Source: Bacteroidia bacterium (GTDB lineage Bacteria > Bacteroidota > Bacteroidia > Flavobacteriales > Flavobacteriaceae). From it: DNA of 64,000 nucleotides. The notes beneath the pieces were generated by a model, which was not told where the DNA came from, did not search any database, and worked only from the letters and a program-made list of their open reading frames with translations. The stretch covers positions 1 through 64,000 of the forward strand of contig JAUICK010000009.1 in assembly GCA_030427865.1 (NCBI GenBank), written 5' to 3'. Positions 50,262 to 58,588 of the stretch are shown here, piece after piece (position 1 is the first letter of the stretch; each line of letters opens with the position of its first letter). Made by a program: the position numbers and the translations under genes.

Positions 50262-51640
50262 TAAAAAAAAATTAAACCAGAAAGATATATTGTAGCGCCA
50301 ACAACCATTGCAATTAGTGTATAAGGTAAAATTTCTTTTGCTTTTAACTTTGTAATTCCTAAAAGAGGTAATGCCCAAAAAGGCTGCAACATATTTGTAA
50401 TTTGATCTCCGTAAGCTAATGCCATTATTGCTTTTGGCAAAGGTACGCCTAATTGAAGTGCAGATTCTACCACAATTGGTCCTTGAACCACCCATTGCCC
50501 ACCTCCGCTTGGAACAAAAACATTAACCAATCCTGCACTAAAAAAAGTAAAAATAGGTAAAGTTGTAGCTGTAGAAATAGATACAAAAAAGTTAGAAATT
50601 TGATTAACCATTCCAGATTGATTCATAATTCCCATAATTCCAAAGTATAATGGAAACTGAATTAAAATTCCTGAAATATCTCCAATAGCTTCACCAATTG
50701 CACTTGTGAATTTTTTAAAGTTTCCATGCAAAATAATACCTAAACCCAGCATTAAAAAATTAATCAAATTGGGTGTAATTTTTAAATTTTTAATGTCTTC
50801 TAAATATCGAATACTAAAAGTAACCAAAATAATTGCCCCAAAAATAGAGGCAAAAATTTTAGATGCATCTAATTTTTCTGCGCTTGTTTTGGGTTTTTGT
50901 TCTTTCTTAAACTTATAAATAGACAAATTAATTTTAGTTGGTTTTGAAAATTTCCCTAACCCATAGAAAAGAAAAGTTATCGCAATTAACACAACAAAAA
51001 ATATAATCAAATTCCACCAACTAAAAATGGTTTCTCCGTAATTAATGGTATTGGGAATATTAGCCAAAACTTCATCAGAAGAAATAGACTGCATTATGTT
51101 TTTTATATGCCCATCTTCGTTAATTTTAATTGGGGCAGAGCCAGAAATTCCTCCATGCCATACCATTAACCCTAAATAACCTGCAGCGCCTACAATTGGA
51201 TAGTTTATTTTAATGTTATTTTCTTGAGCGTGTTCTGCTACTTTTCTTGCTAAAAGTGCACCAAAAATTAAGCCTAAACCCCAATTTAAAAAAGCGACTA
51301 TCATTGTAAAAAATGCTACAATTGCTGCACTATTTGATGTATTAGAGCAAAATTTTGTAATTTTTAAAATGGCATTATTTATTGGAGGGCTTAAAACTAA
51401 AACATGTCCCAAAACCAAAATTAACATCATTTGATATGCAAAAATCAAAAGGTTATTAGACCAAATATTAGCTTCCCAAAATTTTAAAATTTCTTTAGAA
51501 TAATTTAATACAGAAGTACTATCTGGTTTTGTAAACAATAAGGCTAATAAAATAGTTAAAAAAGTTAAAAAAACCGCAATCGTAAATGGTGATGGTAGGT
51601 AATTTTTAAAGATATTTTCTACAATTTTAGTAACCTTCAT
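50261..51640 (-). CDS. Short-chain fatty acid transporter family (AtoE-like)
   Basis: A 459-residue inner-membrane permease with about eleven helices. It resembles AtoE/TIGR00366 short-chain fatty acid transporters: NWGLGLIFGALLARKVAEHA, GAAGYLGLMVWHGGISGSAP, NVFVPSGGGQWVVQGPIVVE and AYGDQITNMLQPFWALPLLG. In Escherichia coli AtoE works with acetoacetate degradation genes, but none are adjacent here. The start is the ATG at 51638-51640, and aat is read from the same transcript. Confidence 0.88.
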   Translation of the reverse strand: MKVTKIVENIFKNYLPSPFTIAVFLTFLTILLALLFTKPDSTSVLNYSKEILKFWEANIWSNNLLIFAYQMMLILVLGHVLVLSPPINNAILKITKFCSNTSNSAAIVAFFTMIVAFLNWGLGLIFGALLARKVAEHAQENNIKINYPIVGAAGYLGLMVWHGGISGSAPIKINEDGHIKNIMQSISSDEVLANIPNTINYGETIFSWWNLIIFFVVLIAITFLFYGLGKFSKPTKINLSIYKFKKEQKPKTSAEKLDASKIFASIFGAIILVTFSIRYLEDIKNLKITPNLINFLMLGLGIILHGNFKKFTSAIGEAIGDISGILIQFPLYFGIMGIMNQSGMVNQISNFFVSISTATTLPIFTFFSAGLVNVFVPSGGGQWVVQGPIVVESALQLGVPLPKAIMALAYGDQITNMLQPFWALPLLGITKLKAKEILPYTLIAMVVGATIYLSGLIFF

Positions 51641-51763
51641 AATATAAATTTCTATGCTAATTTAATCAATTCTTAAAAAAGGGTTAATGTTAAAATTTTA
51701 TAACATTTATCCATAAGAAGTTACTATTTTTGCAGACCGTTTCAATACCAATAGAAACCTATA

Positions 51764-52387
51764 ATGACAAAGAAAAAAAGAATAAAAACTAAAAAGGAAA
51801 GAGCAAAATTAATGCACTTTTACTACTCCAGAACTGGTTTTTATATGTTTATTTGGGAAAGTTTAAAAAAAGCTTTTATCCCGATTTTATCTGTTGTTAT
51901 TGGTCTATTTTTAATAAACAGATACGTTTACAATATTAATGAAGGTTTAGAATCTATTACTGAAACGTTTTCCAGACCTGGTATTTTTACTTTTTTCTTT
52001 ACTTCAGAAACTTTTTTAGGTTTAATTCCGCCAGAAATTTTTATTGCATGGACCAAAAAAACTCCTGAACCCATTTTAAACCTATCTATTTTAGCCACCT
52101 TGTCTTACGTTGGCGGTTTGCTTTCTTATTTTATCGGAAAATTAGTTTTACAAATTGAAGCCGTAAAAAATTATTTAGAAATTAAAATGGCAAAACACCT
52201 TAAAAACTCAAAAAAATGGGGAGGTTTTTTAATTTTAGTAGGTGCTTTATTACCTGTTCCTTTTTCAATTTCTTGTATGGCTGCGGGTATGATTAAATAT
52301 CCTTTTAAAAATGTTGTTTTATTTGGATTATTTCGTTTTGCAAGATTTGCAGTTTATGCTTGGGCAATTTTTAAAGTAGTTACTTAA
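51764..52387 (+). CDS. VTT/DedA-like membrane protein
   Basis: A 207-residue inner-membrane protein with four to five hydrophobic segments. The conserved part is FLGLIPPEIFIAWTKKTPEP, ATLSYVGGLLSYFIGKLV and FLILVGALLPVPFSISCMAA, the last with the Pro-Pro turn and arginine-rich end (FRFARFAVYAWAIFK) found in VTT/DedA proteins that flip or move phospholipids. The N-terminal 30 residues are highly basic (KKKRIKTKKERAK). A TATTTTTG box at 51725-51732 is the likely promoter. The function is inferred from the fold only. Confidence 0.8.
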   Translation: MTKKKRIKTKKERAKLMHFYYSRTGFYMFIWESLKKAFIPILSVVIGLFLINRYVYNINEGLESITETFSRPGIFTFFFTSETFLGLIPPEIFIAWTKKTPEPILNLSILATLSYVGGLLSYFIGKLVLQIEAVKNYLEIKMAKHLKNSKKWGGFLILVGALLPVPFSISCMAAGMIKYPFKNVVLFGLFRFARFAVYAWAIFKVVT

Positions 52388-52406
52388 AAATAAGTACATT
52401 TACAGT

Positions 52407-52646
52407 ATGGGATTAACAAATAACGACGTTTTTAAAAAATTACGTGTAGCACATAAACTACGCGATACAGATATTATAGAAATTTGTGCTTTGGTAGATT
52501 TTAAAGTAACTAAAGGCGAATTAGGTGCAATTTTTAGAAAAGAAGATCATCCAAAATATATGGAGTGTGGAGATCAATTTTTACGCAATTTTTTAAACGG
52601 TTTAATTATTCATTTACGTGGGCCAATGCCTGAAAAAAAGAAGTAA
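52407..52646 (+). CDS. DUF1456 (YehS-like) protein, single-repeat form
   Basis: A 79-residue protein: MGLTNNDVFKKLRVAHKLRD...IIEICALVDFKVTKGELGAI, FRKEDHPKYMECGDQFLRNF. This matches one repeat of the DUF1456/YehS family, in which Escherichia coli YehS has two copies. It lies 19 bases after the VTT gene and is probably co-transcribed. The function is unknown. Confidence 0.82.
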   Translation: MGLTNNDVFKKLRVAHKLRDTDIIEICALVDFKVTKGELGAIFRKEDHPKYMECGDQFLRNFLNGLIIHLRGPMPEKKK

Positions 52647-52710
52647 ACTTCTTTTTTTTTAGATTTTAAGATCACTTTGTTTTTAGAAAATAGATAAAAG
52701 ACAACAAATA

Positions 52711-52746
52711 AAAAGAGTATAAACTATATTTAGCTTATACTCTTTT
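52711..52746. terminator. Bidirectional terminator
   Basis: AAAAGAGTATAA (52711-52722) and TTATACTCTTTT (52735-52746) form a perfect 12-bp stem with a 12-base loop, between the DUF1456 gene and the converging DUF3127 gene. Confidence 0.75.
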
Positions 52747-52781
52747 ATCTATATTCTTGTTTCTAACAGTCTTTCCTCTAA

Positions 52782-53150
52782 TTAGAAAGGTAAATCATCT
52801 GGTTCTTCGTTAGAAACATTAGACGCTGGTTGAAATTGATCTACAGGCGGTAAATTGCTTGGAGCTGCTGCTTGACTTAAGTTTTCAATTCTCCATCCTA
52901 CAATAGAATTAAAATATTTTGCTTCTCCTTGCGGATTAATCCATTCTCTACCTCTTAAATTGATTGAAATTTTAACATCTTGACCAACTTGATAGTTATT
53001 TAACAAATCTGTTTTATCTTGATGAAACTCTACACTAATCATTTGAGGATATTGGTCATCTGTAGTTACTACTACATCTCTTTTTCTAAAACCATTTGCA
53101 CCAAATGTTTGAACGTCTCCAATAATTTTTATTTTTCCAATAACTTCCAT
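52782..53150 (-). CDS. DUF3127 single-stranded-DNA-binding-like protein with an SSB-type tip
   Basis: A 122-residue protein with an OB-fold-like body (MEVIGKIKIIGDVQTFGANG, RKRDVVVTTDDQYPQMISVE, VKISINLRGREWINPQGEAK). A Pro/Asn-rich linker follows, then the acidic C-terminal tip EEPDDLPF, which closely resembles the SSB tip DDDIPF that recruits repair and replication proteins. The ATG at 53150 is chosen; an in-frame TTG ten codons upstream would overlap the flavin-reductase gene. It follows that gene by 5 bases. Confidence 0.84.
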   Translation of the reverse strand: MEVIGKIKIIGDVQTFGANGFRKRDVVVTTDDQYPQMISVEFHQDKTDLLNNYQVGQDVKISINLRGREWINPQGEAKYFNSIVGWRIENLSQAAAPSNLPPVDQFQPASNVSNEEPDDLPF

Positions 53151-53155
53151 AATTT

Positions 53156-54016
53156 CTATTTTAATAAAAGTACTTTCCAAGCACTTTCTACATCATTCTT
53201 TTTTAAATATTCTTGAGCAAATGTATGTTTTTTTGCGGTTTCTAATCCCATAAACTCTGGATGTTCTTTCCCAAAGTTATTAACAGTTTCTGTTGATGGC
53301 AATTGCTCTACATTACCCAACATTCCTAAATTATTACCTGTTAAAATAGTACTATTTCTAATTTCTGATGGAATTTGATCAACGCCAATTCCTAAAGTTG
53401 AAACTGGTTTTGGAATTTCAAAAAAACCATCTCTTGCTCTCGAATAATAGCTTCCTCCAGCTCTTGCTACCAAATCTATTTTATGTTGATCTATGCTTCC
53501 GTTTTCATCTAAAACAGCCTCATTAATATGAATTTTTACTACTTCACAAACAATTAAATTTCCTGCTCCACCTTCATCACCTGTAAAAATTACATCATTT
53601 ACTTTACACTCAAATTGCACTGGAGATTCTGCCACTCTAAAAGGTTTAATTTCATCTGAAGGCAACATTGTAAATCCTGCTTTTTCAAATTCATTAACAC
53701 CTGCAGGATATTCTGTAGAACTCAAAGACATTTGTTGCACAATATCGTAATTCACCATATTTATTACAACTTCTTTTGTAGTTAAAGCATTTTCTAAAGT
53801 ATGTTTTATAGTATTATCTCTTACTCTTCTAGCTGGAGAAAATATTAGAATTGGCGGGTTAGAACCAAAGACATTAAAAAATGAAAAAGGTGATAAATTC
53901 GGATTTCCATCAGCATCAATAGTACTTGCAAATGCAATAGGTCTTGGAGCAACAGCGCCCAATAAATAACCGTGTAATTTTCCTGTAGAAATTTCTTTTG
54001 GATTGATAGAAAGCAT
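53156..54016 (-). CDS. Flavin reductase-like protein
   Basis: A 286-residue FMN-binding split-barrel protein (flavin_reduct family). Typical segments are YLLGAVAPRPIAFASTIDAD, LSPFSFFNVFGSNPPILIFS, KEVVINMVNYDIVQQMSLSS and the C-terminal LVARAGGSYYSRARDGFFEI. It could be an NAD(P)H:flavin reductase or a stand-alone flavoprotein. The length, longer than the 170 residues of small flavin reductases, reflects an extra C-terminal segment that is usual for this subgroup in Bacteroidota. The start is the ATG at 54014-54016. Confidence 0.9.
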   Translation of the reverse strand: MLSINPKEISTGKLHGYLLGAVAPRPIAFASTIDADGNPNLSPFSFFNVFGSNPPILIFSPARRVRDNTIKHTLENALTTKEVVINMVNYDIVQQMSLSSTEYPAGVNEFEKAGFTMLPSDEIKPFRVAESPVQFECKVNDVIFTGDEGGAGNLIVCEVVKIHINEAVLDENGSIDQHKIDLVARAGGSYYSRARDGFFEIPKPVSTLGIGVDQIPSEIRNSTILTGNNLGMLGNVEQLPSTETVNNFGKEHPEFMGLETAKKHTFAQEYLKKNDVESAWKVLLLK

Positions 54017-54081
54017 ACATAAATTTTTAGATATGTAAAGATACTATCAAATCTTTAAACGAGTTATATACTATAAACCTT

Positions 54082-54089
54082 TATATTTG
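54082..54089 (+). promoter_or_regulatory. -7 promoter box of the 54.1-kb sensor kinase
   Basis: TATATTTG matches TAnnTTTG and ends only 5 bases before the ATG at 54095. If used, the mRNA would be leaderless. No clear TTG sits 19 bp upstream. Confidence 0.45.
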
Positions 54090-54094
54090 TTTTA

Positions 54095-55246
54095 ATGAAT
54101 TTTTTAACAAACAGTATTTTATTTAGGCGAATTGCTATTTTTATTTCTCTAATTATTGTTTCATTAATTTTATGGAACACATATGTTTTTTTTCAGAAAT
54201 TTAAACATGAAGAGCGCATAAAAATGGAAATTTTAGCTGCTGCTCAAAAAGAAATTGTAACAAATACAGATTTAAATGCTAGTGTTAGTTTACCGCTAAA
54301 AATAATAGAAAACAATAGCAATATTCCAATGATTTTGGTAAGTAAAAATGGTAAGATTGAAACTTTTCAAAACTTAGACTCTATAAAATCTAAAAATCCT
54401 GAATATTTACAAAAGGTACTAACTAAAATGAAGTCTGAAAATGCACCAATAGAAGTTAGTTTTTCTGGAGAAAACAAACAATATATTTATTATAGTAATT
54501 CTGATTTATTAAACAAACTTACCTATTATCCTTTAGCCTTAATTTTAATTCTCATTTTATTCTTATCTGTAGTTTATCTATTTTATAGTTCTAATAAAGC
54601 TTCGGAAACCAATAGGTTATGGACAGGAATGGCAAAAGAAACCGCACATCAAATAGGAACACCTTTATCTTCTTTATTGGGTTGGATTGCCATTTTAAAA
54701 ACAGAAAATATAGATGAAACTTATATTAAAGAAATTGAAAAAGATGTACAAAGATTAAACACCATTGCTAATAGGTTTTCTAAAATTGGTTCTGTTCCAG
54801 AATTAAAAAAGGAAAATATTATTGCTATTTCTAAACATGCGTTCGATTATTTAGAATCTCGTAGTTCTAAACAAATTTCGTTTTCTTTTACTACAGATGA
54901 AAACGAAATTTACACCAATTTAAATGCTGAATTATTTGGATGGGTTATAGAAAATCTCATTAAAAATGCCATTGATGCAATGTTAGGTAAAGGAGAACTT
55001 AAACTAAATATAGAAAACACCACTAAAAAAATAAGAATTACCATTTCTGACACCGGAAAAGGAATGCCAAAAAAATTATTTAAACAAATTTTTAAACCTG
55101 GCTTTACAACTAAAAAAAGAGGTTGGGGATTGGGCTTATCACTTTCTAAACGTATCGTTGAAGATTATCATAAAGGAAAAATATTTGTACAAAAATCGGA
55201 AATTGGTAAAGGAACTACTTTTCAAATTTTGTTAGATAAGGTTTAA
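54095..55246 (+). CDS. Sensor histidine kinase (orphan)
   Basis: A 383-residue membrane kinase. An N-terminal membrane helix (ILFRRIAIFISLIIVSLILW) and a second (YPLALILILILFLSVVYLFY, about 147-166) bracket a short periplasmic sensor domain. The H-box is AKETAHQIGTPLSSLLGWIA with His185, followed by N, G1, F and G2 boxes (WVIENLIKNAIDAMLGKGEL, ITISDTGKGMPKKLFKQIFK, GWGLGLSLSKRIVEDYHKGK). The H-box HQIGTPLSSL is a Bacteroidota variant of HELRTPL. There is no HAMP domain and no adjacent response regulator, so it is an orphan here. Confidence 0.91.
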   Translation: MNFLTNSILFRRIAIFISLIIVSLILWNTYVFFQKFKHEERIKMEILAAAQKEIVTNTDLNASVSLPLKIIENNSNIPMILVSKNGKIETFQNLDSIKSKNPEYLQKVLTKMKSENAPIEVSFSGENKQYIYYSNSDLLNKLTYYPLALILILILFLSVVYLFYSSNKASETNRLWTGMAKETAHQIGTPLSSLLGWIAILKTENIDETYIKEIEKDVQRLNTIANRFSKIGSVPELKKENIIAISKHAFDYLESRSSKQISFSFTTDENEIYTNLNAELFGWVIENLIKNAIDAMLGKGELKLNIENTTKKIRITISDTGKGMPKKLFKQIFKPGFTTKKRGWGLGLSLSKRIVEDYHKGKIFVQKSEIGKGTTFQILLDKV

Positions 55247-55633
55247 TTAAAAATTACTCGAAATCTCTTCTGCAAATTCTAAAAACTCATCATTTGTTAA
55301 TTTTTCTTTTTTCATAAACTGCATATCTGCCATAGAATTTATTGGAATTAAATGTACATGTACATGAGGTACTTCTAACCCTATTACACTCATTCCAACT
55401 CGTTTACAAGAAATAGATTTTTCTATAGCTTTGGCAACTTTGTACGAGAAATTCATTAAAGCTAAATATTCTTCTTTCGACAAATCAAACAATTTATTTT
55501 CTTCCTGTTTAGGAACCACTAAAGTGTGTCCTTTTGCATTGGGGTTAATGTCTAAAAAAGCAATAAAACTATCATCTTCTGCAATTTTGTAACAAGGAAT
55601 TTCTCCGTTAATTATTTTTGTAAATATGCTCAT
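55247..55633 (-). CDS. HIT-family hydrolase
   Basis: A 128-residue histidine-triad protein (nucleotide phosphoramidase type, HinT-like). The N-terminal IFTKIINGEIPCYKIAEDDS and the catalytic motif HVHVHLIP near residue 98 are diagnostic. It converges on the sensor kinase gene, with stops touching. The start is the ATG at 55631-55633. greA lies 117 bases upstream, beyond a long palindromic terminator, so the two are separate transcripts. Confidence 0.93.
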   Translation of the reverse strand: MSIFTKIINGEIPCYKIAEDDSFIAFLDINPNAKGHTLVVPKQEENKLFDLSKEEYLALMNFSYKVAKAIEKSISCKRVGMSVIGLEVPHVHVHLIPINSMADMQFMKKEKLTNDEFLEFAEEISSNF

Positions 55634-55677
55634 TAAATAGTTTTTATAAATTAGTTACTTGTTTAAAAGTAAATATA

Positions 55678-55717
55678 AAAAAGAATTCGGGTTTTGGCAA
55701 TGCCAAAACCCGAATTT
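55678..55717 (-). terminator. Long palindromic terminator after greA
   Basis: AATTCGGGTTTTGGCA (55684-55699) and TGCCAAAACCCGAATT (55701-55716) form a perfect 16-bp stem around one base. On the minus strand T-rich sequence follows, so it ends the greA transcript. Confidence 0.85.
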
Positions 55718-55749
55718 ATACCTTGAGTTGCTCTAACACAAATAACAAA

Positions 55750-56223
55750 CTATCTTGAAATATCTACGATCTCAAATTTCATAATTCCATTAGGAACTTG
55801 AATTTCTGCAATTTCGCCTACTTTTTTTCCTAATAAACCTTTACCAATTGGAGAATTTACAGACAATTTTCCATTTTTTACGTCGGTTTCAGAATCTGCC
55901 ACTAAAGTATAGACAAACTCCATTCCGTTTGTGGTGTTTTTTATTTTCACTTTAGAGTGAATCAATATTTTAGAAGTGTCTAATTGACTTTCATCTAAAA
56001 TACGCGCATTAGCAATTACATTTTTTAATTTTGCAATTTTAGTTTCTAAATGCGATTGTTCTTCTTTTGCTGCATGATATTCTGCATTCTCACTCAAATC
56101 ACCTTTATCTCTTGCATCTGCAATTTCTTGTGTTACTCTTGGTCTTTCAACTTGCTCAAGTTGTACCAATTCATCCTTCAATTTCTTTAATCCTTCCTCA
56201 GAATAATACGATATGTTGCTCAT
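55750..56223 (-). CDS. greA: Transcription elongation factor GreA
   Basis: Binds the RNA polymerase secondary channel and stimulates transcript cleavage. The 157-residue length is standard. The N-terminal coiled coil (YYSEEGLKKLKDELVQLEQV, DKGDLSENAEYHAAKEEQSH) carries the acidic tip D-x-SENAEY. The C-terminal domain has SPIGKGLLGKKVGEIAEIQV and PNGIMKFEIVDI. A TACATTTG box at 56281-56288 on the minus strand is a likely promoter, and the leader has an 8-bp hairpin (56246-56253 with 56267-56274). Confidence 0.96.
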   Translation of the reverse strand: MSNISYYSEEGLKKLKDELVQLEQVERPRVTQEIADARDKGDLSENAEYHAAKEEQSHLETKIAKLKNVIANARILDESQLDTSKILIHSKVKIKNTTNGMEFVYTLVADSETDVKNGKLSVNSPIGKGLLGKKVGEIAEIQVPNGIMKFEIVDISR

Positions 56224-56336
56224 AATATGTTCTATTTAAAATAAAAATCTCATCGCCAAAATAGGAATGAGATTAGTTTACAAATGTACAAAATATTTGT
56301 AACTTGCCATCGTTTTTATAGAAACGAAAGTAAATT

Positions 56337-56750
56337 ATGATTAAAAAAATACTGTTTTTCTTGTTTTTAGCTTTTAGTTTTTCTTGTTCAGACAATACAC
56401 AAATAAACGATTGTTTTAATGGAATAACTGTTTTTGAAGTATTAGATCTTAGACTACCAGCTTATCAAAATCTTAATATAAACGGATTAAGTGTTACTGC
56501 TACAATAGATGGAAGAAGAATTCATATTATTCGTAATAACGCTTCAGATTTTGTTGCATTTGATTTGGAATGCCCAGAAAGAAACTGTAACAAGCCTTTA
56601 AAATTAAATCTTCCAAAAATAACATGTGAATGTCACGATATTGACTATAATTATTTAGAAGGAGGTAGACCCATTAATAAAGAAGGGTGTAGTATGCTTA
56701 TGTATTCAGTTTTTCAGAGAGGAAATGAAAGTCTTGAAATAAGAAATTAA
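56337..56750 (+). CDS. Rieske-like lipoprotein with altered cluster ligands
   Basis: A 137-residue lipoprotein with lipobox SFSC (Cys17). The C-terminal half has the strand pattern of Rieske proteins, with FDLECPERNCNKPLKLNLPK and ITCECHDIDYNYLEGGRPIN where Rieske proteins have CxH and CxxH. Here the first motif is C-P-E and the second C-x-C-H, so one or both histidine ligands are missing. I read it as a degenerate Rieske-type domain that may not bind a [2Fe-2S] cluster. purK follows. No electron-transfer partner is adjacent. Confidence 0.6.
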   Translation: MIKKILFFLFLAFSFSCSDNTQINDCFNGITVFEVLDLRLPAYQNLNINGLSVTATIDGRRIHIIRNNASDFVAFDLECPERNCNKPLKLNLPKITCECHDIDYNYLEGGRPINKEGCSMLMYSVFQRGNESLEIRN

Positions 56751-56775
56751 ATTAGATTACTTAAACCTTGTTGTG

Positions 56776-56783
56776 TATTTTTG
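56776..56783 (+). promoter_or_regulatory. -7 promoter box of purK
   Basis: TATTTTTG matches TAnnTTTG. It lies after an in-frame GTG (56773) and 22 bases before the chosen GTG start (56806), so it decides which start is used. Confidence 0.5.
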
Positions 56784-56805
56784 CCAAAACACAACTTTAT
56801 CAATC

Positions 56806-57969
56806 GTGAAAAACTACTTTTCTTCAGATTTTAAATTAGGCGTTTTGGGTGGTGGCCAATTAGGGCGAATGCTATTGGCAGAAACTCAAAAATTTGATAT
56901 TCATACTTCAATTTTAGACAGCAATAAAAATGCACCTTGTGCAGAAATTTGCAACACTTTTGTAGTAGGAAATTTATTAGATTTTGATGCGGTTTACAAC
57001 TTCGGAAAAACAGTTGACTTATTAACCATAGAAATTGAGAATGTAAATTTAGATGCTTTAGATAAGTTAGAAAATGAGGGTGTAACTATTTTTCCTAAGC
57101 CAAAGAGTTTACGAATAATTCAAAGCAAAGCAAGACAGAAAAATTTTTATGTAGATCATCAAATACCAACTGCAGAATTTTCTCATTATGCATATTTAGA
57201 AGAATTAAAACATGCTATAGAAAACAACATCATCGATTTTCCTTTTGTTTGGAAAGCTGCACGTTTTGGTTATGACGGAAATGGCGTTAAAATTGTTAGA
57301 AATATTAATGATTTAAATAACCTGCCAAAGGTAGAGTGTATTACAGAAAAACTGATTCCGTTTAAAAATGAGTTAGCAGTAATTGTGGCAAGAAATAGTG
57401 ATGGTAAAACCTCTACTTATCCTGTTGTAGAGATGGAATTTCACCCAGAAGCAAATCAAGTAGAGTATGTTATTTGTCCTGCAAGAATAAATTCTCAAGT
57501 TGCAGAAAAAGCGAGAGAAGTTGCTTTAACAGTGGTAAAAGAATTAGATTTTGTGGGTTTATTAGCAGTTGAAATGTTTCAAACTGTTGATGATAAAATT
57601 TTGGTAAATGAGGTTGCTCCAAGACCTCATAATTCTGGGCATTATTCAATAGAAGCGAGTTATACCAATCAATTTGAACAACATTTAAGAAGCATTTTAA
57701 ATCTACCTTTAGGAAATACAGAAAGTAAAGTTGCCGGAATTATGGTAAATTTAGTTGGCGCAGAAGGTTATTCTGGTGAGGTTATTTATGAAAATCTAAA
57801 TGAAATTTTAAAAATTGATGGGGTTACGCCTCATATTTATGGTAAAAAAGAAACACGTCCGTTTAGAAAAATGGGACATGTTACTATAGTAAATAAAGAT
57901 ATTGATACCGCAAGAAAAATTGCTCAAGAAGTAAAAGAAACGATTAAAGTAGTAAGTAAAAACAATTAA
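56806..57969 (+). CDS. purK: N5-carboxyaminoimidazole ribonucleotide synthase
   Basis: ATP-grasp enzyme of purine synthesis (AIR to N5-CAIR). The start GTG at 56806 gives VKNYFSSDFKLGVLGGGQLG; the upstream GTG at 56773 overlaps the promoter box. Of 387 residues, the nucleotide-binding loop is GVLGGGQLGRMLLAE, and the ATP-grasp core has FPFVWKAARFGYDGNGVKIV, EKLIPFKNELAVIVARNSDG and LVNEVAPRPHNSGHYSIEAS. purE follows after 55 bases. Confidence 0.95.
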   Translation: MKNYFSSDFKLGVLGGGQLGRMLLAETQKFDIHTSILDSNKNAPCAEICNTFVVGNLLDFDAVYNFGKTVDLLTIEIENVNLDALDKLENEGVTIFPKPKSLRIIQSKARQKNFYVDHQIPTAEFSHYAYLEELKHAIENNIIDFPFVWKAARFGYDGNGVKIVRNINDLNNLPKVECITEKLIPFKNELAVIVARNSDGKTSTYPVVEMEFHPEANQVEYVICPARINSQVAEKAREVALTVVKELDFVGLLAVEMFQTVDDKILVNEVAPRPHNSGHYSIEASYTNQFEQHLRSILNLPLGNTESKVAGIMVNLVGAEGYSGEVIYENLNEILKIDGVTPHIYGKKETRPFRKMGHVTIVNKDIDTARKIAQEVKETIKVVSKNN

Positions 57970-58024
57970 CATTGAAACATTTATTAGTTATGAATGGTAA
58001 CTAATAATTGACAATTGATAAATT

Positions 58025-58504
58025 ATGGTAGGAATAATAATGGGAAGCGATTCTGATCTTCCAATAATGCAAGAAGCAATCGATATTTTAGAAAGTTTTG
58101 ACATACCAATTGAAGTAGATATCGTCTCTGCACATAGAACTCCAGAAAAGTTAGTAGACTATTCTAAAAATGCACATTTACGAGGTATAAAAGTAATTAT
58201 TGCTGGCGCGGGTGGTGCTGCGCATTTACCAGGAATGGTGGCTTCTATGAGCCCTTTACCTATAATTGGTGTTCCTGTAAAGAGTAGAAATTCTATAGAT
58301 GGTTGGGATTCAGTTTTGTCTATTTTACAAATGCCTGGAGGTGTACCAGTAGCAACCGTAGCTTTAGATGGCGCAAAAAATGCAGGCATTTTAGCAGCAC
58401 AAATAATTGGTGCTTTAGACAAGTGTGTTTTAGATAAAATTATCGCTTACAAAGAAGGATTAAAGTTAAAAGTAGAACAAGCTTCTGAGCGTGTGAGAAA
58501 ATAG
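58025..58504 (+). CDS. purE: N5-carboxyaminoimidazole ribonucleotide mutase
   Basis: Converts N5-CAIR to CAIR, the step after PurK. The 159-residue protein has IIMGSDSDLPIMQEAIDILE, VSAHRTPEKLVDYSKNAH, AGAGGAAHLPGMVASMSPLP and GVPVKSRNSIDGWDSVLSIL. The start is the ATG at 58025. A hairpin with 8-bp arms (ATTAGTTA/TAACTAAT, 57983-57990 and 57998-58005) lies in the purK-purE gap. No clear terminator follows. Confidence 0.96.
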   Translation: MVGIIMGSDSDLPIMQEAIDILESFDIPIEVDIVSAHRTPEKLVDYSKNAHLRGIKVIIAGAGGAAHLPGMVASMSPLPIIGVPVKSRNSIDGWDSVLSILQMPGGVPVATVALDGAKNAGILAAQIIGALDKCVLDKIIAYKEGLKLKVEQASERVRK

Positions 58505-58588
58505 TTATTAAAACAAAAAATTAAAAAGTTTAATATACCCTGAGTTTTTTGGATACTGCCAGTTTTTTGTTTTAAGGTTTCTTATATA

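Noticed and set aside
50262..50495. N-terminal extension of aat by 78 codons
   Set aside because: The extra region overlaps the C-terminus of the AtoE-like transporter in another frame and reads as low-quality, Cys/Arg-rich shadow sequence. The ATG at 50261 gives a standard Aat.
53151..53180. Upstream TTG start for the DUF3127 gene
   Set aside because: It would overlap the flavin reductase gene, and the ATG at 53150 begins exactly where the OB-like domain begins.
57983..58005. Hairpin between purK and purE as a purine riboswitch
   Set aside because: It is a simple 8-bp stem inside a low-complexity AT-rich gap, without a purine aptamer.
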